Origin: Oscillospiraceae bacterium
Lineage (GTDB): Bacteria > Bacillota > Clostridia > Oscillospirales > Acutalibacteraceae
Assembly: GCA_022483045.1 (NCBI GenBank)
Contig: JAKVOA010000001.1
Location: forward strand, 1,592,501 to 1,656,500
Length of the DNA: 64,000 nt
Direction: 5' to 3'
Shown one piece after another: positions 1 through 8,829 of the stretch (position 1 is its first letter; every line of letters begins with the position of its first letter). The notes under the pieces were generated by a model, which was given only the letters and a program-made list of their open reading frames with translations, made no database searches and had not been told where the DNA came from. A program made the position numbers and the translations under genes.

Positions 1-745
1 CATCGTCTACGTATTTTTTGCAGATCTCAAACGTCAGGTCGCCCGGGCATTTTACAGCAATGCCATCAGCAAACGTATGCACCTGTTCCAGTTCTTCCGG
101 TTTGCCGTCCTTTAAGGAACGCACCATACTGGGCGCGCCAGCCGCCTGCACACCGTACACCTTGCAGTTTGGATTTAAGGATTTAATCGTAAAGGCAATT
201 CCTGAAAGCAGGCCGCCGCCGCCCACCGGCACAACGACCGCGTCCATATCCGGCAGCTGCTCTAAAAGTTCCAAACCAATCGTGCCCTGACCCGCAATGA
301 CATCTGGGTCGTCAAACGGATGAATCAGCGTACGCCCGCTTTCTTTCTGCAGCTCGACTGCCTTGTTGTGGGCATCGTCGTACACGCCGGGCACCAGGCA
401 GACCTTTGCACCATAGCGCTTGGTAGCCTCTACCTTGCTGATAGGTGCCGTAGCGGGAATGCAGATGAGCGCGTCAATGCCGTTGTGCGCAGCGGCAAGC
501 GCCACACCCTGTGCGTGATTGCCCGCAGAGCAGGCAATTACACCTTTTTTCTTTTCTTCCTCGCTGAGCTGGCTAATCTTATAATAAGCACCGCGTACCT
601 TAAAAGAGCCGGTCACCTGCAGGTTTTCGGTTTTTAGGTAAACTTTGCAGTCTTCTGAAAGCTTTGGCGCCGGCAGCAGATCTGTTTTGCGGGCAACCTC
701 CTTTAAAACAAACGCTGCATGGTATACTTTGTCGAGTGTCAGCAT
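1..745 (-). CDS. ilvA: threonine ammonia-lyase (3' part outside window)
   Basis: PLP-dependent deaminase converting threonine to 2-oxobutyrate, the first committed step to isoleucine. The reverse strand is open from ATG at 745 through the left edge, so the C-terminus (and any ACT domain) cannot be judged. The PLP-lysine motif TGSFKVRGA is visible with the Lys near residue 49, followed by SAGNHAQGVA and the glycine-rich phosphate-binding loop PVGGGGLLSG, all typical of the IlvA/TdcB fold. A purine-rich GGAAGGAAGG stretch precedes the ATG. It lies downstream of ilvB-ilvN on the same strand, which fits a biosynthetic IlvA rather than a catabolic TdcB, but the missing C-terminus leaves that open. 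Confidence 0.93.
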   Translation of the reverse strand, partial: MLTLDKVYHAAFVLKEVARKTDLLPAPKLSEDCKVYLKTENLQVTGSFKVRGAYYKISQLSEEEKKKGVIACSAGNHAQGVALAAAHNGIDALICIPATAPISKVEATKRYGAKVCLVPGVYDDAHNKAVELQKESGRTLIHPFDDPDVIAGQGTIGLELLEQLPDMDAVVVPVGGGGLLSGIAFTIKSLNPNCKVYGVQAAGAPSMVRSLKDGKPEELEQVHTFADGIAVKCPGDLTFEICKKYVDD

Positions 746-823
746 GTTTCTGCCTTCCTTCCTATTTTTAAAGCATATTCCGTTTGACGAATGTACGAAT
801 CGGCTGAATTTCCCCTCAAGTAA

Positions 824-837
824 AGAATTTATATTCT
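824..837. promoter_or_regulatory. short AT-rich palindrome between ilvN and ilvA
   Basis: A perfect inverted repeat AGAAT-N4-ATTCT lies in the 121-base gap between ilvN and ilvA. Next to it a weak hairpin (AACCGC 846-851 with GCGGGTT 862-868) overlaps the ilvN stop and has no good U-run. It could be an operator for ilvA or a weak processing site; no clear -35/-10 pair for ilvA was found. Confidence 0.25.
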
Positions 838-866
838 AAAGAATGAACCGCAGTATAAAAAGCGGG

Positions 867-1358
867 TTATTTACCCATTGCCATAGCACCCGTGCGCAAA
901 ATCTGCAGCACACCGTAGGGGTTGGCAAGCTCAATAAAGGAATTGATAGTCCCCGCGTCGCCGGTCAGCTCTAAAATCATAGAGTCCGGCTCGACATCCA
1001 AAATATTCGCGTGGAATACATTGGCAAGCTCCACCAGTTTTTCGCTGGTCTGTGCCGTACGGCTTACTTTCAGCAGCAGGTGTTCGCGAATCACTGCTTT
1101 GTCCCGCTGCAGTACGGTCACATTTTCTACATCAATGAGCTTGCTGACCTGCTTGTCGACCTGGCGGATAATGCGGTCATCGCCCGAAACGACAATGAGG
1201 ATACGGGAATAATCAGTATCTTCCGTCTGGCAGGCGACAATCGAAAGGATATTGTAGCAGCGGCGGCTAAACAGCCCTGAAATGCGCAGCAGCACACCGG
1301 GATTGTTGCGTGCCAAAATAGACAGCACATACTGTTTTGTATTTTCATCTTCATGCAT
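867..1358 (-). CDS. ilvN: acetolactate synthase small (regulatory) subunit
   Basis: Regulatory subunit of acetohydroxyacid synthase; it binds the IlvB catalytic subunit and confers valine feedback sensitivity. The 163-residue protein has the expected two-part layout: an N-terminal ACT domain (residues about 8-80, beginning YVLSILARNNPGVLLRISGLF) and a C-terminal ferredoxin-like half. It starts at ATG 1358 behind an AAGGAGTG ribosome-binding site, 30 bases after ilvB, so the two are probably one transcript. Length is normal for the long IlvN/IlvH type. Confidence 0.93.
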   Translation of the reverse strand: MHEDENTKQYVLSILARNNPGVLLRISGLFSRRCYNILSIVACQTEDTDYSRILIVVSGDDRIIRQVDKQVSKLIDVENVTVLQRDKAVIREHLLLKVSRTAQTSEKLVELANVFHANILDVEPDSMILELTGDAGTINSFIELANPYGVLQILRTGAMAMGK

Positions 1359-1388
1359 AGGTGTGTTTCACTCCTTTCCCGAGACGCA

Positions 1389-3053
1389 TCACATTTCCAG
1401 CATAGGGTCCTCTGCACTGGCACCAGCCGGCACCATAGGCAGTACATTCACATCGCGGTCTACCCAGCAGTCCACCAGCACCGGGCCGTGCTCTGCAAGG
1501 GCTTTGCGCAGCACTGGCTCAATCTCTTCTTTTGTGCGGATGCGGTAGGCCTTTACCCCAAAAGCTTCGGCCAATTTGCAGAAATCTGTGTTGGTATCCA
1601 GTGTGGTCTGGGAAAAACGGCCGCCATAAAAAAGCTTCTGCCACTGACGCACCATGCCAAGAACAGAATTGTTGAGCAGCAGCTCGACAACCGGCAGCTG
1701 ATAGTTAGCCACTGTGGAAAGTTCGACACAATTCATGTGCAGGCTTCCATCGCCGGCGATATTAACCACCGTGCTGCCGGGATTTGCCGCCTGTGCCCCC
1801 AGTGCCGCGCCCAGGCCGTAGCCCATGGTGCCCAAACCGCCGGAAGAAAGGAACTGGCGTGGACGGCGGAATTTATAGAACTGTGCAGCCCACATCTGAT
1901 GCTGGCCAACCTCGGTTGTAATAATCGCATTGGAGTCTGTCAGAGCATCCAGCGTTTCAATTACATCTTTGGGCAGCACGCCTGCTTTGGCGCTTTGGGT
2001 AAGAGGATACTGCTTCTGCCACGCAGCCACCTGCTGCATCCAGCTGGTGTGCTCCTGCTGTGGCAGCAAAGCCAAAAGGCTTTGCAGTACCTGGCGGGCA
2101 TCGCCCTCCAGCCGCAGGTCGACATCGATATTTTTATTGAACTCCGCAGCGTCAATATCAATCTGCAAAATTGGGCAGTTGCGGGCAAACAAGCCCGCGT
2201 TGCACAGCACACGGTCGGAAAAGCGGGTGCCGACCGCTACAAACAAGTCGCAGTTGCGCAGCGCCTCAGCGCTGGTTTTGGTGCCGTGCATTCCGAGCAT
2301 TCCCATATAGCGTGGGCTGTGTGCATCAAAAGCGCCCTGCGCCATTAAAGACGCGCTGACCGGTGCATCCAGTTTTTCGGCAAAGACTTTTGCTTCGGCA
2401 GAGGCACCGGAAGCGACAACACCGCCGCCCAGATACAAAAACGGACGTGCACTGCCGCGCAGCATCTCTGCTGCCTGCTGCAGGTGCTTTTCATCGGGAT
2501 GTGGCAGCGGCATAAGCGGCAGCGGCTCACTCTTTTGGTAGTCATACTTTTGGCCGGTTACATCTTTCGGAATATCCACCAGCACAGGCCCTGGCCGGCC
2601 GGACTGCGCGATTTGGAACGCCTGGCGCAGCGTGTCGGCCAAGTCTTCAATATGCTTAACAAGAAAATTGTGCTTTGTAACGGGCATGGTAATGCCGGTG
2701 ATATCGACTTCCTGAAAAGAATCCAGCCCCAGCAGGTCAACATTGACATTGCCGGTAATGGCGACAACCGGCACGCTGTCCATATAGGCAGTGGCAATAC
2801 CGGTAACTAGGTTGGTGGCCCCAGGGCCGGAAGTGGCAATGCAGACCCCGGCTTTTCCGGTTGAGCGTGCGTAGCCGTCGGCAGCATGGGCAGCGCCCTG
2901 TTCGTGTGCTGTACGGATATGGCAGATACGGTCGCGGTACTCATACAGTGCATCATAAATATTCAGCACTGCCCCGCCCGGATAGCCAAACACCGTATCC
3001 ACTTTTTGTTCCAGCAGGCACTCCATAATAATCTGTGCACCAGTCAGTAACAT
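1389..3053 (-). CDS. ilvB: acetolactate synthase large (catalytic) subunit
   Basis: TPP-dependent enzyme condensing pyruvate with pyruvate or 2-oxobutyrate, the first shared step of valine, leucine and isoleucine synthesis. The 554-residue protein carries the catalytic Glu51 in AHEQGAAHAADGYAR, a central FAD-binding-type domain, and the C-terminal TPP/Mg motif starting GDGSLHMN and ending LLLNN. ATG 3053 is chosen because GGAGG (3062-3066) lies 8 bases upstream; an in-frame TTG at 3068 would overlap that site. ilvN follows, and a T-box leader precedes it. Confidence 0.95.
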   Translation of the reverse strand: MLLTGAQIIMECLLEQKVDTVFGYPGGAVLNIYDALYEYRDRICHIRTAHEQGAAHAADGYARSTGKAGVCIATSGPGATNLVTGIATAYMDSVPVVAITGNVNVDLLGLDSFQEVDITGITMPVTKHNFLVKHIEDLADTLRQAFQIAQSGRPGPVLVDIPKDVTGQKYDYQKSEPLPLMPLPHPDEKHLQQAAEMLRGSARPFLYLGGGVVASGASAEAKVFAEKLDAPVSASLMAQGAFDAHSPRYMGMLGMHGTKTSAEALRNCDLFVAVGTRFSDRVLCNAGLFARNCPILQIDIDAAEFNKNIDVDLRLEGDARQVLQSLLALLPQQEHTSWMQQVAAWQKQYPLTQSAKAGVLPKDVIETLDALTDSNAIITTEVGQHQMWAAQFYKFRRPRQFLSSGGLGTMGYGLGAALGAQAANPGSTVVNIAGDGSLHMNCVELSTVANYQLPVVELLLNNSVLGMVRQWQKLFYGGRFSQTTLDTNTDFCKLAEAFGVKAYRIRTKEEIEPVLRKALAEHGPVLVDCWVDRDVNVLPMVPAGASAEDPMLEM

Positions 3054-3116
3054 CTTGCAGTCCTCCAATTCTTACAATTTGCCAAATACCACGATTCTAT
3101 ATCCAGTATATAGAAA

Positions 3117-3397
3117 ACAAAAACTCCCGTCTCAGCCAAAAGGCCAGAGACGGGAGAAATTCTTCCGTGGTACCACTCTGTTTCGCCGCTGCAGAAAGCG
3201 GCCTCGCGCACATCAGACAATGTGCTTTCCTGTAACGGGGAAAAACCGGGCGCGCCTACTGACAAAGAAAGCTTTCAGCCGCCTGCTCCGGGGTGATTGA
3301 CCGCACATATCCCCACTGCCTCGCACCAACCGGCAGTTCTCTGAGGGGGAACCTGTACGGGCTGTCCCTTTCACTGCATTTGCAGAAATTTTAATTT
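3117..3397 (-). promoter_or_regulatory. T-box leader of ilvB-ilvN (probably isoleucine)
   Basis: A tRNA-sensing transcription attenuator. Reading the minus strand there is a stem I with the AGAGA K-turn element and a GGTG apical motif, then the antiterminator sequence TGGTACCACGG (about 3164-3174), then a strong terminator (CTCCCGTCTC pairing with GAGACGGGAG, loop about 3129-3145, followed by U residues). Uncharged tRNA should open the terminator. The best specifier candidate is ATC (Ile) at 3297-3295; an overlapping GTC (Val) at 3301-3299 cannot be excluded without folding. Confidence 0.92.
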
Positions 3398-3403
3398 GTG
3401 TTT

Positions 3404-3432
3404 ATTTTACGCGCTCAAATCGGAAATGTCAA
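3404..3432 (-). promoter_or_regulatory. sigma-A promoter of the ilv T-box transcript
   Basis: TTGACA (3432-3427) and TAAAAT (3409-3404) are separated by exactly 17 bases, placing initiation just upstream of stem I of the T-box. Confidence 0.85.
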
Positions 3433-3455
3433 ACTTTTTTTACAGAATCGTACAG

Positions 3456-3491
3456 AAAAATTCGGTACCCGCCATACAGCAGATACCGAAT
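3456..3491 (-). terminator. intrinsic terminator of thrS
   Basis: Minus-strand hairpin with stem ATTCGGTA / TACCGAAT followed by TTTTT, about 35 bases after the thrS stop and just before the ilv promoter. Confidence 0.75.
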
Positions 3492-3525
3492 CCCTTTATA
3501 GATAAAAATACAACGATAAATCTGC

Positions 3526-5436
3526 TTAATCCAGTGCTTTGTCCGCCACCTGCTTCTGCAGGCGGGCAATAAAGTCTGCCAAAGACATTGCACCCAGGTC
3601 GCCCTCTTTGCGGTGGCGCACAGAGATGTTGCCTGCTTCGAGTTCTTTGTCGCCGATCACCAGCATGTACGGTGTTTTCTGCATCTGCGCTTCGCGGATC
3701 TTGTAGCCGATTTTTTCATTGCGGTCATCGCACTCTACGCGAATGTCCGCCGCGTCCAGTTCATCGCGCAGCTTGTGCGCGTACTCCTGATGGCGCTCGG
3801 CGATTGGCAGAATCTGTACCTGCACCGGGGAAAGCCACAGCGGGAAAGCGCCGGCAAAGTGCTCCGTCAAGATACCGATAAAGCGCTCGATAGAGCCAAA
3901 CACCACGCGGTGCAGCATAATCGGGCGGTGCTTCTGTCCATCTGCGCCGGTGTACTCCAGTTCAAAGCGCTCTGGCAGCTGGAAGTCCAGCTGAATGGTG
4001 CCGCACTGCCAGGTACGACCCAGGCAGTCAGTCAGGTGGAAGTCAAGCTTCGGGCCATAAAAAGCGCCGTCGCCCTCATTGACATCGTAGTCATAGCCCA
4101 TTTCACTGACAGCGTCGCGCAAAACCTGCGTAGCGTTGTCCCAAGTCTCCTTGTCGCCCATGTGATCTTCCGGCATAGTAGAAAGTTCAATATGATACGG
4201 GAAACCGAATGTTTTATAGACGCTGTCGATTAAACGCACAACACCCTGAATCTCGCTCTTCATCTGGTCAGGCGTCATGAAAATGTGGGCATCGTCCTGA
4301 TGGAAGCAGCGCACACGCATCAAACCGTGCAGAGCACCGGAAAGTTCATGGCGGTGCACCAGGCCAACTTCACCCAAGCGCAGCGGCAGGTCTTTATAAG
4401 AACGCATTTTGGTTTTGTAAACCAGCATGCCGCCGGGGCAGTTCATCGGCTTAATGGCATAATCCTCGCCGTCAATGACCGTGGTGTACATATTCTCTTT
4501 ATAGTGTGCCCAGTGGCCGCTGCGCTCCCACAGCTTGCGGCTGAGAATAACCGGTGTAGAAATTTCCTGGTAGCCAGCCTTTTTGTGTACCTCGCGCCAG
4601 TAATCCATCAGCAGATTTTGCAGCACCATACCCTTTGGCAGGAAAAACGGGAATCCCGGGCCTTCCTCCATAAAAGTAAACAGCTCCAAGTCGCGGCCCA
4701 GTTTGCGGTGGTCGCGCTTTTTAGCCTCTTCCAACATGGCAACGTAGTGGTCTAAGTCTGCCTTTTTCGGGAAAGAAATACCGTAAACACGCTGCAGCAT
4801 TTTGTTGTTGGAATCTGCACGCCAGTAAGCGCCGGTGCAGTTGGTAAGCTTTACGGCCTTGACACAGCCAGTGCTCAAAAGATGCGGGCCGGCACACAGG
4901 TCAATGTAATCGCCCTGCTTGTAGAAAGAAATCTTTTCGCCCTTGCCGCTGTGTTCTTTTACCAGTTCCACTTTATAGTCCTGCTTTGCGTCCTGCATCA
5001 TCTGCAGGGCTTTGTCTGCAGGGACCTCTACGCGCTCAAGCGGGATATTCTGTTTGATGATTTTTTTCATTTCCGCTTCAATTGCGGTCATATCCTCAGG
5101 AGTCAGGGTGCGGGGCAGGTCAAAGTCATAGTAAAAGCCATGGTCAATGGACGGCCCAATAGCGAACTTTGCGCCTGGGAACAAATGCTGCACCGCCTGC
5201 GCCATAATATGAGAAGTGGTGTGCCAGTAAGCGCGCTTGCCGTCTTCACTTTCAAACGTCAGGATTTCCAATTTGCAGTCCTCGGTCAGTGGGGTGCGCA
5301 GATCTACAACTTTGCCGTTTACGCGGCCCACACAGGCAGCCTTGTACAGGCCGGGGCCAATGCTTTTGGCAACCTCTGCCACCGTTGTACCGGGCTCAAA
5401 GGAACGGACATCATTTTTTAAAGTAACATTTATCAC
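3526..5436 (-). CDS. thrS: threonyl-tRNA synthetase
   Basis: Class II aminoacyl-tRNA synthetase charging tRNA-Thr in the cytoplasm. The 636-residue product has the full layout: TGS domain (about 1-63), editing domain with HTTSHIMAQAVQHLFP, class II catalytic core with zinc-site MNCPGGMLVYK and motif 2 RVRCFHQDDAHIF, and a C-terminal anticodon-binding domain (SPVQVQILPIAERHQEYAHK). GTG 5436 is chosen because AGGAG (5446-5450) sits correctly upstream and the protein then begins with the usual TGS strand. Upstream in-frame codons run into the T-box leader and are not coding. Confidence 0.96.
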   Translation of the reverse strand: MINVTLKNDVRSFEPGTTVAEVAKSIGPGLYKAACVGRVNGKVVDLRTPLTEDCKLEILTFESEDGKRAYWHTTSHIMAQAVQHLFPGAKFAIGPSIDHGFYYDFDLPRTLTPEDMTAIEAEMKKIIKQNIPLERVEVPADKALQMMQDAKQDYKVELVKEHSGKGEKISFYKQGDYIDLCAGPHLLSTGCVKAVKLTNCTGAYWRADSNNKMLQRVYGISFPKKADLDHYVAMLEEAKKRDHRKLGRDLELFTFMEEGPGFPFFLPKGMVLQNLLMDYWREVHKKAGYQEISTPVILSRKLWERSGHWAHYKENMYTTVIDGEDYAIKPMNCPGGMLVYKTKMRSYKDLPLRLGEVGLVHRHELSGALHGLMRVRCFHQDDAHIFMTPDQMKSEIQGVVRLIDSVYKTFGFPYHIELSTMPEDHMGDKETWDNATQVLRDAVSEMGYDYDVNEGDGAFYGPKLDFHLTDCLGRTWQCGTIQLDFQLPERFELEYTGADGQKHRPIMLHRVVFGSIERFIGILTEHFAGAFPLWLSPVQVQILPIAERHQEYAHKLRDELDAADIRVECDDRNEKIGYKIREAQMQKTPYMLVIGDKELEAGNISVRHRKEGDLGAMSLADFIARLQKQVADKALD

Positions 5437-5489
5437 GGATTCTCTCTCCTTTATAAAATTCTTTTGCGCCGAACAGTGCCGGAAAAACA

Positions 5490-5745
5490 AAAAACGCCCT
5501 GCCCCCAAAGCTGGGGCAAGACGTAAAAATACTCTCGCGGTTCCACCCAGATTGCGCCGCTGTAAGCGGGCGCATCTCTTGCGGCGGGTAACGGTGCCGA
5601 GCCGGCGTGCTTCATCGGCACACACTCAAAGGCGGTAGCAACTGTGTTTTTTCCACCGCGGGCGTTTCCAGCCTGTCGGCGCCCGCTCTCTGCTGCGGAA
5701 AAAGCACTGCTTCCTTATCAACGATTTCCGGTATTCGGTTTGCCT
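5490..5745 (-). promoter_or_regulatory. T-box leader of thrS (threonine specifier)
   Basis: Minus-strand leader with stem I containing AGAGA, a plausible Thr specifier ACC at 5636-5634, the antiterminator GGGTGGAACCGCG (5548-5536), and a terminator whose stem pairs TTGCCCC with GGGGCAG before a run of T. It adjusts thrS expression to the charging state of tRNA-Thr. Confidence 0.93.
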
Positions 5746-5747
5746 GT

Positions 5748-5776
5748 ATCATAGCACGTCCATCCCGCCTTGTCAA
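5748..5776 (-). promoter_or_regulatory. sigma-A promoter of thrS
   Basis: TTGACA (5776-5771), 17-base spacer, TATGAT (5753-5748), directly upstream of the T-box. Confidence 0.85.
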
Positions 5777-5858
5777 TGAGAGAATTCCAGTTTTTTGGGC
5801 GGCAGAGCCAGCTTTTGCCCACAAATTGCAGGAATTCGGGCAAACGCGTCCTTCTTTC

Positions 5859-5886
5859 TTGACATTTGACCTGTAAATGTTATACA
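5859..5886 (+). promoter_or_regulatory. sigma-A-like promoter upstream of the RNA candidate and rny
   Basis: TTGACA (5859-5864), 16-base spacer, TATACA (5881-5886). It drives either the structured RNA at 5964-6112, rny, or both; a leader of more than 300 bases would precede rny. Confidence 0.65.
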
Positions 5887-5963
5887 CTAGTGAAGTAAAT
5901 GTGTTATTTTGCATTTTCATCTATCAAAATTCCGTACTTTTATGAACTAACATGATTTTTTAT

Positions 5964-6112
5964 GCAGCCCGCCGCCACAGTTATGCGGGCCGCAAGTCCA
6001 CTGGAAGCACCTGTTTTGCTCCAGCAGATAGAGTGGCAGACAAACCGCCGGGTGCGGCCGGCGTAAAAGGCCCGCCTGTCTTGGCCGGGCCGTTTGGTAT
6101 GTGTATTTTTTT
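5964..6112 (+). ncRNA. structured RNA candidate of unknown class before rny
   Basis: A non-coding, GC-rich block with several nested pairings. GCCCGC (5967-5972) pairs with GCGGGC (5985-5990). CCACT (5998-6002) pairs with AGTGG (6032-6036) around an inner GGAAGCA/TGCTCC hairpin. GGCCGCA (5988-5994) can instead pair with TGCGGCC (6053-6059), which would exclude the first hairpin, so two folds compete. A GGCCCG/CGGGCC hairpin (6069-6091) with a T-run at about 6107-6112 could end it. It might be a 6S-like RNA or an rny leader; I recognise no family, so the class is left open. Confidence 0.4.
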
Positions 6113-6209
6113 ATAGATTGTCTTTTACCGAAAATAAATTTACACGAAAAATTCCATATCTGTATGCAAAGCGGAATGGGCGCTCTCCGGGACAGAGGAG
6201 GTGCTCAAA

Positions 6210-7763
6210 ATGAATTCGATCTTAGCAGTTGTTCTTTGCATAGTCTGTCTAGCTGCAGGGATTACAGCGGGCTTTTTTGCGGGTGAACGCCACCGCAAAC
6301 AAACCGCCGAGCTTGCCATCGGCTCTGCCGAAGAAGAGGCCAAGCGCATTGTAAACGACGCAATCAAAACTGCAGAAGGCAAAAAGAAAGAAGCTGTTCT
6401 GGAAGGAAAAGACGAGCTGCACCGCATGCGCACCGAGGCTGACCACGAAATCAGCGACCGGCGCAGGGAAATGCAGCGGCAGGAACGCCGCGTGCAGCAA
6501 AAAGAGGAGAATCTGGACAGAAAGCTTGAGTCCCTTGAAAACAAAGAGGATAAGCTCGCTAAAAAGAACAAACAGGCGGAAGACCGCCTGACAGAAGCCG
6601 AAGACATGAAAAAGCAGCAAATGGAAACTTTGGAGCGTATTTCCGGCTTTACTGCAGAGCAGGCAAAAGATTACCTGCTCAAGCAGTTTGAGTCTGAGTT
6701 GCAGCATGAAAAGGCTATTAAGCTGCACGACATTGAGCAGCAGACCAAAGACAGCGCCGACAGCACTGCCCGTGAAATTATCTCTATGGCTATTCAGCGC
6801 TGTGCCGCCGACCATGTCTCTGAAGCAACCATTTCGGTTGTGCCGCTGCCAAATGACGAAATGAAAGGCCGCATTATCGGCCGTGAGGGCCGCAATATCC
6901 GCACCATTGAAACCCTGACCGGCGTTGATTTGATTATCGACGATACACCGGAAGCCATCACCATTTCCAGCTTTGAGCCGATTCGCCGTGAAGTCGCGCG
7001 CATTGCGCTTGAAAAGCTGATCGCCGACGGGCGCATTCACCCGGCCCGCATTGAGGAAACGGTCGAAAAGGCACGCCGTGAGGTTGACGCAAGCATCAAG
7101 CAGGCCGGCGAAAACGCTGTACTGCAGGCCGGCATTACCGGCATTCACCCTGAGCTGGTCAAGCTTTTGGGACGCCTGCGCTACCGCACCAGTTATGGTC
7201 AGAACGTACTGGAGCATTCGCTGGAAGTCGCCTCTCTATGCGGCATTATGGCCTCGGAACTGGGTCTTGACCCCACCATGGCACGCCGTGCCGGTCTGCT
7301 GCACGATATCGGCAAAGCGCTTGACCATGAAATGGAAGGCTCGCATGTCGATATCGGCGTAGATGTTGCCCGCAAGTACAAAGAAAGTGAAGCGGTTGTC
7401 CACGCGATTGCCGCCCACCACAACGACATTGAGCCAAAGACCGTCATTGCCTGCTTAGTGCAGGCGGCCGATGCAATCAGCGCAGCACGCCCCGGCGCCC
7501 GCCGCGAAAATGTAGAAAACTACATCAAGCGTCTGGAAAAGCTGGAGGAAGTCGCTTCTTCGTTTGACGGAGTAGAGCGCTGCTATGCGATTCAGGCAGG
7601 GCGTGAAATCCGCGTCATTGTAAAGCCAGAGGAAATCTCAGATGACCAAATGACCCTTTTGGCACATGATATCTGCAAAAAGATTGAGGCCGAATTGGAA
7701 TATCCGGGCCAGATTAAAGTAAACATTATTCGTGAAAGCCGCGCAATCGACTACGCGAAATAA
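6210..7763 (+). CDS. rny: ribonuclease Y
   Basis: Membrane-anchored endoribonuclease that initiates mRNA decay in Firmicutes. The 517-residue protein has an N-terminal transmembrane segment (about residues 3-24), a long charged coiled coil to about 180, a KH RNA-binding domain with [16 protein letters not shown], and an HD domain with [13 protein letters not shown] 6210 is used because AGGAGG lies 7-8 bases upstream; the in-frame GTG at 6201 overlaps that site. ymdB follows, the same pairing as in Bacillus. Confidence 0.96.
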   Translation: MNSILAVVLCIVCLAAGITAGFFAGERHRKQTAELAIGSAEEEAKRIVNDAIKTAEGKKKEAVLEGKDELHRMRTEADHEISDRRREMQRQERRVQQKEENLDRKLESLENKEDKLAKKNKQAEDRLTEAEDMKKQQMETLERISGFTAEQAKDYLLKQFESELQHEKAIKLHDIEQQTKDSADSTAREIISMAIQRCAADHVSEATISVVPLPNDEMKGRIIGREGRNIRTIETLTGVDLIIDDTPEAITISSFEPIRREVARIALEKLIADGRIHPARIEETVEKARREVDASIKQAGENAVLQAGITGIHPELVKLLGRLRYRTSYGQNVLEHSLEVASLCGIMASELGLDPTMARRAGLLHDIGKALDHEMEGSHVDIGVDVARKYKESEAVVHAIAAHHNDIEPKTVIACLVQAADAISAARPGARRENVENYIKRLEKLEEVASSFDGVERCYAIQAGREIRVIVKPEEISDDQMTLLAHDICKKIEAELEYPGQIKVNIIRESRAIDYAK

Positions 7764-7768
7764 GGAAA

Positions 7769-7812
7769 GCTGCCGCGCCGCATATCTGCGTTGTGCGGCA
7801 GTTTTCATTTTT
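7769..7812 (+). terminator. intrinsic terminator between rny and ymdB
   Basis: GCTGCCGC (7769-7776) pairs with GCGGCAGT (7795-7802) followed by a T-rich stretch, just after the rny stop. Read-through could still supply ymdB, since no strong promoter is seen in the 50 bases that follow. Confidence 0.7.
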
Positions 7813-7864
7813 AAGGATTTTTGTAAATGAAAGCACAGCAGATTTGCTGAAGGAGGAAAAATAC

Positions 7865-8632
7865 ATGAATATTCTTGCCATTGGTGATATTGTCGGCAGC
7901 GTCGGCTGCCGTTTTCTGCGGTCAAAACTGCCGGGGCTAAAGAAGCTGAAGGGAGTAGACCTGGTGGTTGCCAACGGCGAAAACAGTGCAGATGGAAACG
8001 GCCTGACCCCCTCTTCTGTGCGCTATCTGCTCGACAGCGGCGTGGATGTTTTGACAAGCGGCAACCACAGCTTCCGCCGCAAAGAAAGCTATGACACCTA
8101 TGACGAGTGCGAGCAGCTTTTGCGCCCGGCAAATTTTCCGGCGGGCGCGCCGGGTCGTGGATATTTGGTATATGACATGGGACGCACGCAGGTCGGTATT
8201 TTTAATTTGATGGGAACTGCCTATATGGAACCGCTCGACAATCCCTTCTTTACAGCGGACGCCTTTCTGAAAGATACGCCAAAAATCACTGTCGTTGATT
8301 TTCACGCAGAGGCTACCGGCGAAAAGCGCAGTATGGGCTACTACCTGGACGGCCGCGTGAGCGCCCTGTGGGGCACACACACACATGTACAAACTGCGGA
8401 TGAGTGCATTCTGCCCAAAGGCACCGGCTATATCAGCGACCTTGGCATGACCGGCACGGTCGAGTCTGTGCTGGGGGTCAAGCCGGAACTCACAATCCGC
8501 AAAATGCGCAGTCAGCTGCCGGTGCGCTTTGACCTGGTACAGGAAGGGCCGTTTAAGATGGACTGCTGCCTATTTGAAATTGATGACACCACCGGGCACT
8601 GCCAGTCAGCAGAGCGGCTGGAAATCCAGTAA
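7865..8632 (+). CDS. ymdB: YmdB-family metallophosphoesterase
   Basis: Calcineurin-like phosphodiesterase of the TIGR00282 group; the Bacillus homologue hydrolyses cyclic nucleotides and affects biofilm and sporulation decisions. The 255-residue protein shows the metal motifs GDIVGSVG, NGENSADG, TSGNHSF and GTHTHVQTADECILP in order. ATG 7865 follows AAGGAGG by about 8 bases; an earlier in-frame ATG (7793) lies inside the terminator region and is rejected. Placement behind rny is conserved in Firmicutes. Confidence 0.92.
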   Translation: MNILAIGDIVGSVGCRFLRSKLPGLKKLKGVDLVVANGENSADGNGLTPSSVRYLLDSGVDVLTSGNHSFRRKESYDTYDECEQLLRPANFPAGAPGRGYLVYDMGRTQVGIFNLMGTAYMEPLDNPFFTADAFLKDTPKITVVDFHAEATGEKRSMGYYLDGRVSALWGTHTHVQTADECILPKGTGYISDLGMTGTVESVLGVKPELTIRKMRSQLPVRFDLVQEGPFKMDCCLFEIDDTTGHCQSAERLEIQ

Positions 8633-8714
8633 AGCTGCCAAAAGGTCGCTTTCTGTCTACCTTTTTTACTCGATTTTCCCATTGCATCCGGTCTGCCGGG
8701 CTGCAAGTTTTCAG

Positions 8715-8743
8715 TTGAATCCCTGTTTATTCTATGGTATACT
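8715..8743 (+). promoter_or_regulatory. sigma-A promoter of fakA-recG
   Basis: TTGAAT (8715-8720), 17-base spacer, TATACT (8738-8743), in the 197-base gap after ymdB. The rest of that gap holds no recognisable gene. Confidence 0.75.
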
Positions 8744-8829
8744 GTTATTAAATAACAATCAAACAGACTTAGCCGGGCGCTGCGTTTTTGCGGGCGCCCG
8801 CATCACAAAGTTTCTAAAGGAGCTTTTTC

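Noticed and set aside
1353-2348. 331-codon open frame on the plus strand
   Set aside because: It lies antisense within ilvB, which has full family motifs; no ribosome-binding site and the protein resembles nothing.
6249-7217. 322-codon open frame on the minus strand inside rny
   Set aside because: Antisense shadow of RNase Y, with no plausible start signals.
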